From Prevotella sp. UBA2755 (GTDB taxonomy: Bacteria > Bacteroidota > Bacteroidia > Bacteroidales > Bacteroidaceae), in assembly GCA_002353225.1 (NCBI GenBank), contig DEJF01000067.1, positions 48,865-55,802 on the forward strand: DNA of 6,938 bases, given 5' to 3'. Shown piece by piece: positions 1-5,247 of the stretch. Each line of letters opens with the position of its first letter. The first letter of the stretch is position 1. The position numbers were made by a program, and so were the translations under genes. A model generated the notes under the pieces. It did no database searches and was not told the DNA's origin. It worked only from the letters and a program-made list of their open reading frames with translations.

Positions 1-26
1 TTAAAAATTACGTGTAGGGAAAATAC

Positions 27-54
27 GGCTAGCAGAGTCATTGCTCTGCCAGTC
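27..54. terminator. Hairpin upstream of the WYL remnant, possible terminator
   Basis: Positions 27-37 pair with 44-54 around a six-base loop: ten pairs including one G-U, with one A-C mismatch at 31/50. It is followed on the plus strand only by GTCATTTT, a weak T run, so it could end a gene lying to the left of the window, but no coding end is visible there. It could equally be a structured intergenic element. Confidence 0.35.
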
Positions 55-144
55 GTCATTTTGAGAAGATGATGAAAACTGCTAAAAAAAACAAAAAACT
101 AGAAAAGCCTAAAATCTGTGCCTTAAACTTGCATATGTTTTTGC

Positions 145-152
145 TATCTTTG
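145..152 (+). promoter_or_regulatory. Bacteroidota -7 promoter element (TATCTTTG)
   Basis: TATCTTTG is an exact match to the Bacteroidota -7 consensus TAnnTTTG and lies 21 bases before the ATG at 174, which leaves a short leader. No good TTTG -33 element is seen at the expected 19-21 base spacing, so the call rests on the -7 box and its position. The same extended string TATCTTTGCA occurs in the minus-strand promoter near 4892-4901. Confidence 0.55.
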
Positions 153-173
153 CAGAAATTATAGTGTATAACT

Positions 174-580
174 ATGGCTAAGAACCTGTTAAATAAGTAT
201 GTTTGGCTTGTGGAAACTATCTACAAGGCAGGTCGCATAACCTTTGAAGAAATCAATGAGAAGTGGCTCGATAATGACATGAGTGAGGGGGAAGGACTCG
301 CACTTCGTACCTTCCACAAATGGCGAATCGCCGCAGAAGAAAACTCTCTGCAGGACAAGCCAACTACTTGCGTTCATTACCTCTCCATCGAACACAGAAA
401 GAAATTGAATGTCAGGCAGAATATAGTCTGTTTGAACTGCACTTATGCCCAGAATTTGACTTCCAGCAGGAAATACTTTCGATGGGTGATGATGTTGAGG
501 TAATGGAACCGCTATGGCTTAGGAAAGAAATAGCAGGGAAGATAAAAAGGATGTGGAACAAATATAGCCAGAACAAATAA
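174..580 (+). pseudogene. WYL-domain transcriptional regulator, internally deleted remnant
   Basis: The first 50-odd residues from the ATG at 174 (frame 3; contains RITFEEINEKW and LRTFHKWRIA) look like the N-terminal winged-helix part of the WYL regulators common in Bacteroidales. After about position 345 this frame turns into unrelated sequence and stops at 503. From about 365 to the TAA at 578-580, frame 2 reads YLRSLPLHRTQKEIE, then FDFQQEILSMGDDVEV and PLWLRKEIA, which is the C-terminal end of the same family. Intact members are about 300 residues or more; here roughly 57 N-terminal and 72 C-terminal residues remain, so most of the WYL ligand-binding domain has been lost in a frame-breaking deletion at about 340-365. 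WYL proteins are DNA-binding regulators often found near defence genes. The remnant cannot be a complete regulator, though a short HTH-only peptide could still be made. Family assignment is by recognition of sequence style, not by a search. Confidence 0.8.
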
Positions 581-1068
581 AAGACTTTGCTGCAATAGAC
601 TTCGAGACTGCCAACAACCAGCGTACAAGCGTCTGCAGTGTTGGTGTTGTCATCGTCAGGAACGGAGAAATAGTAGATAGTTTCTACTCTTTGATTCAGC
701 CTGAGCCCAATTACTACAACTATTGGTGTACGCAGGTTCATGGACTCACAAGAGAAGATACGGAAGAAGCGCCAGTTTTTCCAGAAGTATGGAAACAGAT
801 TGAGCCACTAATAGAGGGTTTACCGTTAGTTGCGCACAACAAGGCTTTTGATGAAAGTTGTTTGAAAGCAGTATTCCGCTGTTATCAGATGGATTATCCT
901 GACTATCAGTTTTATTGCACTTGCATTGCCTCACGTAGAGTTTTCCCACAACTACCCAATCATCAACTCCATACTGTCTCAGAATACTGTGGTTATCACT
1001 TGGAGAATCATCACCACGCCCTTGCTGACGCAGAAGCTTGTGCATGGATTGCGAGAAAAATACTATAA
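577..1068 (+). CDS. DEDDh-family 3'-5' exonuclease (DNA Pol III epsilon-like), ATA in place of start
   Basis: A small stand-alone exonuclease of the DnaQ/epsilon superfamily, removing nucleotides from 3' ends with two metal ions. Read from 577 it is 163 residues, a normal size for these small bacterial proteins. All catalytic residues are present: Exo I in AAIDFET (D8, E10), Exo II in AHNKAFDE (D92), and Exo III in HHHALADAEA (H146, D151, the HxAxxD form). The usual family start would be at KDFAAIDFET, where the codon is ATA (577-579). An in-frame TAG at 565 blocks extension upstream, and the next conventional start is TTG at 691, which would cut off the DxE motif. The ATA overlaps the TAA of the WYL remnant, which suggests an ancestral ATGA stop-start overlap that lost its G. 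The coding region is otherwise open to TAA at 1066-1068. It may be silent, start weakly at ATA, or reflect a sequence error. The substrate is unknown. Confidence 0.8.
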   Translation: MKDFAAIDFETANNQRTSVCSVGVVIVRNGEIVDSFYSLIQPEPNYYNYWCTQVHGLTREDTEEAPVFPEVWKQIEPLIEGLPLVAHNKAFDESCLKAVFRCYQMDYPDYQFYCTCIASRRVFPQLPNHQLHTVSEYCGYHLENHHHALADAEACAWIARKIL

Positions 1069-1119
1069 AGCAGAAAGATCGGAAAATGGCAGAGGTAGGA
1101 CACTATTTAAACAGAAAGT

Positions 1120-1150
1120 TTTGTCAGTTCAAAGATTTTGGCTGTCTTTG
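1120..1150 (+). promoter_or_regulatory. Weak Bacteroidota promoter-like pair
   Basis: TTTG at 1120-1123 and TGTCTTTG at 1143-1150 are 19 bases apart, the normal spacing, but the second box has TG instead of TA in its first two bases. It is the only plus-strand candidate I found between the exonuclease and the membrane-protein gene. If used, it would give a leader of about 450 bases containing the inverted repeat. This is weak evidence. Confidence 0.2.
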
Positions 1151-1179
1151 TACTCAATTCAGCCATGCGCTGATTTTGC

Positions 1180-1380
1180 AGACATACGAAAAAAAGGGAG
1201 CAAAGTGCTTCATTCTTTTACTACGGGAACCTGAGAACTCCTACAGAAGTGAAAACGAAGAATGTTGTACAGTTGTTTCCACGTTTAATAGCGTGGACTT
1301 CTGTCATATTCCGTTTTCAAGGTTTCTCAGGACCTCCGTTGGAAGAATATGAAAGGGTCTGCGCTTCTTATGTATGGAAC
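1180..1380. repeat. Imperfect inverted repeat of about 200 bases in a gene-free stretch
   Basis: The stretch 1069-1403 has no convincing gene. Its main structure is an inverted repeat centred near 1287: CCACG (1279-1283) faces CGTGG (1292-1296) over an eight-base loop, TGAAAACG (1250-1257) faces CGTTTTCA (1312-1319), and CCTGAGAAC (1230-1238) faces GTTTCTCAGG (1322-1331). Weaker similarity continues outward: AAAGAATGAAGC in the inverted left arm resembles GAAGAATATGAAAG at about 1342-1355, and the pattern fades by about 1180 and 1380. The left arm carries extra bases, about nine of them between the last two pairs. It could be two head-to-head copies of an interspersed repeat, a MITE-like element, or a long RNA hairpin. 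Open frames across it (one at 1174-1389 without an ATG, one at 1086-1352) are probably by-products. Confidence 0.5.
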
Positions 1381-1403
1381 AATATCTAAAAACGTTATAA
1401 ATT

Positions 1404-1590
1404 ATGGCACAAATGATTCAGCGCGGGCGAGAATTAATCCGCATTAACACTCAAAAAAAATAGTCGTTCTACCAGCAGTGCATACGGAACTTTTATGCAA
1501 CTGATGTCTGACGGCTCAAATGTATTGGCAACAACGTCCAAGGGGCTTTACTACTCAAAGGATGGAGGACGTAACTGGCATAGGAGGTGA
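1404..1590 (+). pseudogene. C-terminal remnant of an Asp-box (BNR-type) beta-propeller protein
   Basis: The frame ending with TGA at 1588-1590 reads SDGSNVLATTSKGLYYSKDGG and then RNWHRR. The segment SKDGGRNW (1555-1578) fits the Asp-box pattern S-x-D-x-G-x-x-W of sialidase/BNR and related beta-propellers, and the preceding NVLATTSKGLYYS looks like the strands of one blade. A short frame from ATG 1404 (MAQMIQRGRELIRINTQKK) runs into TAG at 1461 directly after an A8 run (1453-1460); losing one A would join it to the Asp-box frame as one peptide of about 60 residues. Intact propellers are several hundred residues, so this is only the last piece of one. The original function cannot be told. The last bases (AGGAGGTGA) overlap the optional GTG start of the next gene at 1587. 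Confidence 0.5.
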
Positions 1591-1610
1591 TATTTAAAAC
1601 TAAGAGAATA

Positions 1611-2525
1611 ATGAATAAGATTAATATATTTATCAGTGAGAATAAGACGTTCCTGTCTTTGTTGGTTGGATGCTTGGTCTTGTTGGTGTTGTTTGTTGGC
1701 GTAGCAACTGGGTCTGGCGCATGGCCAGGTAGCGATGCTTCTGCACAGATTCTTTCTGCCTTGGCTGGAGCGGTTGTTGCTGCTATTATCACGTTATTCT
1801 TGCTATTGGGGCAGACATCAAGCGAAGAAAAGAAAGAGCGTAATACAAAGATTTTCGAAGAACGGCTACGCATCTATCAAGAATTCCTGCATAAACTATG
1901 TGATGTAGTAAAAGATCAGAAGATTGAACCTGAAGAAGAAATAGAACTTGAGTTCCAAGTGGCTTATATTGCTATGCACACGAGTTCAGACTCTATCAAC
2001 ACAATTAGCGACCAAGTTAGAGAGATTGTCGTTAATATAAAGAAAGGTGATGCTGATGCCAACGAGATGCTTACAGAGTTGTTCATTATTGCAGACACCT
2101 TCTACAAAGAACTATACGGAAAGTCAAATGAATACAATGCGACAGACAGACGAAATACCATCAGGAATTTTGAATCTATTCTTGCTGAAGATATCAAGCA
2201 ATATGAAAATGACAGAAATGAAGCTATTGTTACTTCCACCAGTGGTAAGAAACTAACATTGGAAGGCAGGGCAGAGCGGCTACGGGCTATGATTCATTCT
2301 AATGGCTCAAAACAATGGATTTGGAATAAAACGACCTTAGTTCATGAACTTTATACCGATATAAGTGAAAAGACAGGCAACTACATCAAAAGTAGGAACA
2401 TGATAGTCATTGACATGATGCCTGGGAGCGACGAATATGTAGTTTGTGCGTTCGCTGAGGAGATGAAAAACATTTTGGCAAAGGTAAAAGACTATAGAGA
2501 TTCAACATACAGCTTAAACAAATAA
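1611..2525 (+). CDS. Membrane protein with two N-terminal helices and a large soluble helical domain, function unknown
   Basis: A 304-residue protein that I do not recognise as a named family. Residues 14-34 and 46-66 are strongly hydrophobic and form a two-helix membrane hairpin joined by a short Gly/Ser/Pro loop. The remaining 235 or so residues are charged, mostly helical and probably cytoplasmic, beginning with a Glu/Lys/Arg-rich stretch (SSEEKKERNTKIFEERLRIY, residues 70-89) that looks like a signal or coiled helix leaving the membrane. No catalytic motif is visible. I chose ATG 1611; an in-frame GTG at 1587 would add eight residues and overlap the preceding stop, and a perfect AGGAGG at 1582-1587 is too far from the ATG to decide. 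The TAA at 2523-2525 lies six bases before the DUF262/DUF1524 gene, so the two are almost certainly co-transcribed. The shape recalls two-TM effectors of nucleotide-dependent defence systems such as SLATT proteins, but this is only an analogy. Confidence 0.85.
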   Translation: MNKINIFISENKTFLSLLVGCLVLLVLFVGVATGSGAWPGSDASAQILSALAGAVVAAIITLFLLLGQTSSEEKKERNTKIFEERLRIYQEFLHKLCDVVKDQKIEPEEEIELEFQVAYIAMHTSSDSINTISDQVREIVVNIKKGDADANEMLTELFIIADTFYKELYGKSNEYNATDRRNTIRNFESILAEDIKQYENDRNEAIVTSTSGKKLTLEGRAERLRAMIHSNGSKQWIWNKTTLVHELYTDISEKTGNYIKSRNMIVIDMMPGSDEYVVCAFAEEMKNILAKVKDYRDSTYSLNK

Positions 2526-2531
2526 CACTTT

Positions 2532-4253
2532 ATGGAAGCAATTAATATTCAAAGTTTGTTTAGCACCGCATCACAGTTTGTCATACCATCATACCAACGT
2601 GCTTATTCGTGGGGCACAAACCAGCGCGAACAATTCATAGAAGACTTGAGAGATGCAGTAGACAGATATTATCTTGGACATTTCCTGTTTGAGAAGGCTG
2701 ATGGTAGTGATAGTGTCTGTCTCATTGACGGACAACAGCGTCTGACTACTATTGTCATCTTCTTCAGTTGCATGCAGAAAGAACTGGAAAGACGTAGTGT
2801 AAGTGGTGACGACATTGAGATGACGGCAAAACGCCTGCATCATACTTATATTCGTGACAGTTTTACGAAGAAAAGACGTTTTAAGACTGTCGATTACGAT
2901 GATGCCTTTTTCCTCAACGAGATTATAGATCGTAGCACGTTTGTTCCAGAAGAGGAACTTACATCCTCTTCACAAAAGCGTATCCGTCACTGCAGGGAAT
3001 ACTTTGAGAAAGTATTTGAAGGAGAAGAGGTGTCAACACTACTGAAGTGGACGAATCTGATAGAACAGGCAAGCGTAACGGAATTCAAGGTAGGCAGCAA
3101 GATAGAGGCTGCACAGATTTTTGCCTTCCAAAACGATCGAGGAAAGTCACTCTCACATCTTGAGGTGCTCAAATCGTTCTTCATGCTACAGATTTATCTG
3201 CATGAGGCGCAAGAAACCCAAGAAGACTATATCTTGCGGCTGAACAAAGCCTTTGAGGATATCTATGAGGCTATCGTTAGAATCAGCACTAACGAAGATG
3301 ACGTGTTGAGGTATTTCTGGATGGCATATAGCACAAAGGGGTATTTTACAGAAAAGCCTCTGGAGGAAATTAAGGGATATTTCAAGAATAAATCTATCGA
3401 GGATTTGATAGGGTTTGTAGATAAACTGGCACGTTCGTATCGTCAGGTAGAGTTCATAGAGAAAGACAAGTCATTTGACATGATGAACTTGAAGAGACTC
3501 AACAATATGGCCCTCACGTTACCCTTGCTGATAAAGGCCAAGGTGATAGCAAATACTACAGAGCAAACTTACTCCAGACTTATTCGGTTGGCAGAAAACT
3601 TCACTTTCCGCCAGGCTGCACGTGGAGGTCGTGCAGCTATTGAGAGCAGACTGCACGGGCTGTTAGTAAACTCATGGGACGATGTCTCGTTCAACCAGCA
3701 AATGAACAACTTCGTGGACAGGATGCGCTGGGACTATTGGAACGACAACGAGTTACGACGTGTCCTAAGTTCCGGTTTCATCTATGGCAATCGCAAAGTG
3801 TGTACCTATCTGTTGTGGCGTTATGAACAGAGCCTGTGCCCACAAGACTATCCTGCACCAAGGCTCAATTGGGAGGACATCGTGCGAAAAGAGAGTTTGG
3901 AACACATCGCTCCCCAGCATCCCCAGGACGGAAAGCCTTTAGCAAGTGGGTATGGAGAATACAAAAATCTGGAATATCCAGAAGAGGGTATTGAGACTGG
4001 CGAATGGTTGCACAGTATAGGCAACCTTTTGCTGATGTCACAAAGTCAGAACAGTGCTGTAGGCAATAAAGACTTTATATCAGTAAAATTGCCCTCGTAT
4101 GAAAGTGAAACAAGTATGTTGCGCCAACAAAAGGAGATAAGAGATTTTGTGGATAATCCAGCAACACCTTGTTGGAATAAAAGTGCTATCGAAAGACGCC
4201 GTAATCACATCATAGAACAAGCGCTAAAAATGTGGAATATCGATAAAATTTAA
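2532..4253 (+). CDS. GmrSD-like DUF262/DUF1524 protein, candidate DNA-targeting defence nuclease
   Basis: A 573-residue protein with two domains. The N-terminal DUF262 domain (GmrS-like, ParB/sulfiredoxin-type fold, nucleotide-dependent in studied relatives) shows IPSYQRAYSW at 18-27, the signature DGQQRLTT at 66-73, and FQNDRGKSLSHLEVLKSF at 199-216. The C-terminal DUF1524 domain (GmrD-like, His-Me-finger/HNH nuclease) shows ESLEHIAPQ at 454-462, HSIGNLLLM at 494-502 and an Asn-rich strand with NKDF at 512-515. It ends in the basic helix RRRNHIIEQALKMW (555-568) usual for the family. H458 is the likely catalytic His. Known relatives (GmrSD, BrxU, SspE) cleave or nick modified or foreign phage DNA. 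Length and motifs look intact. It starts six bases after the membrane-protein gene and is followed by a terminator, which makes a two-gene unit. The target and any partner modification are unknown; no methylase, Dnd or Ssp gene is in the window. Confidence 0.92.
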   Translation: MEAINIQSLFSTASQFVIPSYQRAYSWGTNQREQFIEDLRDAVDRYYLGHFLFEKADGSDSVCLIDGQQRLTTIVIFFSCMQKELERRSVSGDDIEMTAKRLHHTYIRDSFTKKRRFKTVDYDDAFFLNEIIDRSTFVPEEELTSSSQKRIRHCREYFEKVFEGEEVSTLLKWTNLIEQASVTEFKVGSKIEAAQIFAFQNDRGKSLSHLEVLKSFFMLQIYLHEAQETQEDYILRLNKAFEDIYEAIVRISTNEDDVLRYFWMAYSTKGYFTEKPLEEIKGYFKNKSIEDLIGFVDKLARSYRQVEFIEKDKSFDMMNLKRLNNMALTLPLLIKAKVIANTTEQTYSRLIRLAENFTFRQAARGGRAAIESRLHGLLVNSWDDVSFNQQMNNFVDRMRWDYWNDNELRRVLSSGFIYGNRKVCTYLLWRYEQSLCPQDYPAPRLNWEDIVRKESLEHIAPQHPQDGKPLASGYGEYKNLEYPEEGIETGEWLHSIGNLLLMSQSQNSAVGNKDFISVKLPSYESETSMLRQQKEIRDFVDNPATPCWNKSAIERRRNHIIEQALKMWNIDKI

Positions 4254-4281
4254 TCAAGGCTACACCGCCACTACTCCATTT

Positions 4282-4311
4282 AAAAGCCACCTTTTGATGG
4301 CTTTTTATTTT
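4282..4311 (+). terminator. Rho-independent terminator of the membrane protein / DUF262 unit
   Basis: AAAAGCCA (4282-4289) pairs perfectly with TGGCTTTT (4298-4305) over an eight-base loop, followed by TATTTTT. It starts 28 bases after the TAA of the DUF262/DUF1524 gene. On the minus strand the T tail is only the stem itself, so it should act mainly on the plus strand. Confidence 0.85.
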
Positions 4312-4339
4312 TCATACATTCTATTTGCGGAAAATGCGG

Positions 4340-4387
4340 TTAAACATAGACATGCAGTTTTGTTAGTTCTTTGGCGCTATCGTACAT
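4340..4387 (-). pseudogene. Very short ORF, possible third gene remnant of the minus-strand unit
   Basis: ATG at 4387 to TAA at 4340-4342 encodes MYDSAKELTKLHVYV (15 residues). It lies 33 bases downstream of the end of the preceding minus-strand gene remnant and has a plausible protein-like start, so it may be what is left of a third gene in the row. It may equally be chance. No family recognised. Confidence 0.2.
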
Positions 4388-4420
4388 CTTCTTGTTAGTT
4401 TGAATAGTTGGTAACTATTG

Positions 4421-4677
4421 CTATTGCGGCTTGTTGGCGCGGAACATGGCGATTTGCTTGTTAAACACGTCGATGATGGTCTGCAGTTGTGGATGGCTGC
4501 GCTTGACGATAAGTGCGATGTAGTTCTCCTCGTCGCCGTCCCTCACCATCTCCGTACTGGTGTAGTATTCATCCTGTTGACCGTAGGCATGAACCAGTGA
4601 AGGAACAGGCGGCTGCGCTGGGCCTGCTGGTTATTGGCAGAATCGCACATGTAGAGCAGGATGTCGGGATTGGTCAT
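4421..4677 (-). pseudogene. Small hypothetical protein, frameshifted
   Basis: Read on the minus strand, ATG 4677 gives MTNPDILLYMCDSANNQQAQ and then RSRLFLHWFMPTVN before the frame runs out at TGA 4543-4545. A second frame picks up near 4580 with DEYYTSTEMVRDGDEENYIA, then LIVKRSHPQLQTIIDVFN, and ends at TAG 4421-4423. Adding one base near 4571-4583 would join the two into a protein of about 85 residues, so this is a gene broken by a one-base loss. The start lies three bases after the stop of the gene at 4681-4866, indicating one operon. I do not recognise the family. The product would be small, soluble and of mixed charge, with no membrane segment. Confidence 0.6.
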
Positions 4678-4680
4678 TGT

Positions 4681-4866
4681 TTATTTTTCAAAAAGTTTAT
4701 CAATCTCTTCACGGCGCTTGCGAATCTTTTCGGCTTTCTCGGCCAGCGTCGCTTCCATCTTTGCCTACCACTCGTGCTTGCGCTGCTTGCCGGCACGGAA
4801 CATCTGCACGAACTGTGCGTGTTCCACCCAGTCCTGAGTGGTAAAATGTTGTGTCGTTGCTTCCAT
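4681..4866 (-). pseudogene. Small hypothetical protein interrupted by an in-frame TAG
   Basis: The frame from ATG 4866 to TAA 4681-4683 has 61 codons before the stop and reads MEATTQHFTTQDWVEHAQFV, then QMFRAGKQRKHEW, a TAG at codon 34 (4765-4767), then AKMEATLAEKAEKIRKRREE and IDKLFEK. The second half is a charged Lys/Arg/Glu helix, probably a short coiled coil. The reading style continues smoothly across the TAG, so a single substitution (for example CAG to TAG) is the simplest reading. A strong promoter sits 28 bases upstream and another small gene follows after three bases. Family and role are unknown; small proteins in such operons are often accessory or phage-derived, but nothing here shows that. 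Confidence 0.6.
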
Positions 4867-4893
4867 AATCGTCGTTGTTTTATGATTGCTATG

Positions 4894-4925
4894 CAAAGAT
4901 ACGAATAAGTGAGTAAAATTCCAAA
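4894..4925 (-). promoter_or_regulatory. Bacteroidota -33/-7 promoter for the minus-strand small-gene pair
   Basis: On the minus strand TTTG (4922-4925) and TATCTTTG (4894-4901) match the Bacteroidota consensus TTTG...TAnnTTTG exactly and are separated by 20 bases. The -7 box lies 27 bases before the ATG at 4866. It remains perfect although both downstream genes are broken. Between here and about 5040 I see nothing else that I can support. Confidence 0.8.
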
Positions 4926-5039
4926 TAAATATTTGAGATTTTCGAGCGAGAGTATCTTCAAGGCTTCAAAGAAGACTAAAAGGTACAAATAATTTATGAA
5001 TCTACAAAGGATTAAATGGAAAAGTTAGAAGATATCAGA

Positions 5040-5107
5040 TTGCACAAAACATCTAAATTGTGCACAAAGTGGTCGTTTTTGTGCATTTTGTTTGGTTGTG
5101 TGCGCAA
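5040..5107. promoter_or_regulatory. Operator-like cluster of four phased TGC(A/G)CA boxes
   Basis: Four related boxes lie just upstream of and inside the etf promoter: TTGCACAAAA (5040-5049), the perfect palindrome TTGTGCACAA (5058-5067), TTTTTGTGCA (5076-5085) and TTGTGTGCGCAA (5096-5107). TGCACAAAA at 5041-5049 and TTTTGTGCA at 5077-5085 form a 9-base inverted repeat almost exactly centred on the palindrome. The centres of the TGCA/TGCGCA cores are at about 5042.5, 5062.5, 5083.5 and 5103.5, so they are 20-21 bases apart, close to two helical turns. The last box lies between the -33 and -7 elements, which fits repression of etfBA. The half-site resembles those of CRP/FNR or Rex regulators (TTGTG...CACAA), but the spacing differs and I do not assign a regulator. 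Confidence 0.6.
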
Positions 5108-5122
5108 AAAGTAGTAACTTTG
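5091..5122 (+). promoter_or_regulatory. Bacteroidota -33/-7 promoter of etfBA
   Basis: TTTG at 5091-5094 and TAACTTTG at 5115-5122, separated by 20 bases, match the Bacteroidota consensus exactly. Transcription should begin a few bases after 5122, which gives an untranslated leader of about 120 bases before the etfB ATG. Confidence 0.85.
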
Positions 5123-5126
5123 CAGC

Positions 5127-5162
5127 GCTTTTCTAAAAAAGCACTGCGAAGACAGGCTTCGC
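5127..5162 (+). promoter_or_regulatory. Two short hairpins at the start of the etf mRNA leader
   Basis: GCTTTT (5127-5132) pairs with AAAAGC (5137-5142) over CTAA, and GCGAAG (5146-5151) pairs with CTTCGC (5157-5162) over five bases. Both are perfect six-base stems, and they lie at the predicted 5' end of the transcript. They may stabilise the mRNA. There is no T run after either, so they do not look like attenuator terminators. The rest of the leader, 5163-5247, is A+T-rich near the start codon and shows no riboswitch that I recognise. Confidence 0.4.
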
Positions 5163-5247
5163 CTCAGCAAAGAGCACGCTCTCTGTATCCGGCTTGCACT
5201 GTCATTGCACCATTTTTGAAATTTCAATATTATACATTTTTAATAAT

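Noticed and set aside
1038..1352. 104-codon plus-strand ORF after the exonuclease
   Set aside because: It begins inside the exonuclease, has no recognisable protein features, and crosses the inverted repeat, which keeps several frames open at once.
1174..1389. Open frame ending GPPLEEYERVCASYVWNNI that looks somewhat protein-like
   Set aside because: No ATG and only a late GTG at 1249; it covers the right arm of the inverted repeat. It could be part of a repeated element but I cannot support a gene.
4404..4418. ATAGTT/AACTAT hairpin after the minus-strand genes
   Set aside because: Six-base A+T-rich stem with a three-base loop and no T tail; too weak to call a terminator.
4674..4988. 104-codon minus-strand ORF across 4674-4988
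   Set aside because: It is a shadow frame over the minus-strand promoter and small gene; the frame from ATG 4866 has better composition, promoter spacing and neighbour spacing.
5017..5115. 32-residue ORF from ATG 5017 ahead of etfB
   Set aside because: It runs through the operator-like boxes and the etf promoter and resembles no known protein.
5194..5247. Upstream ATG extending etfB by 18 residues
   Set aside because: EtfB proteins start at the MALKIVVLAKQVPDT segment; the extension is A+T-rich leader with no protein character.
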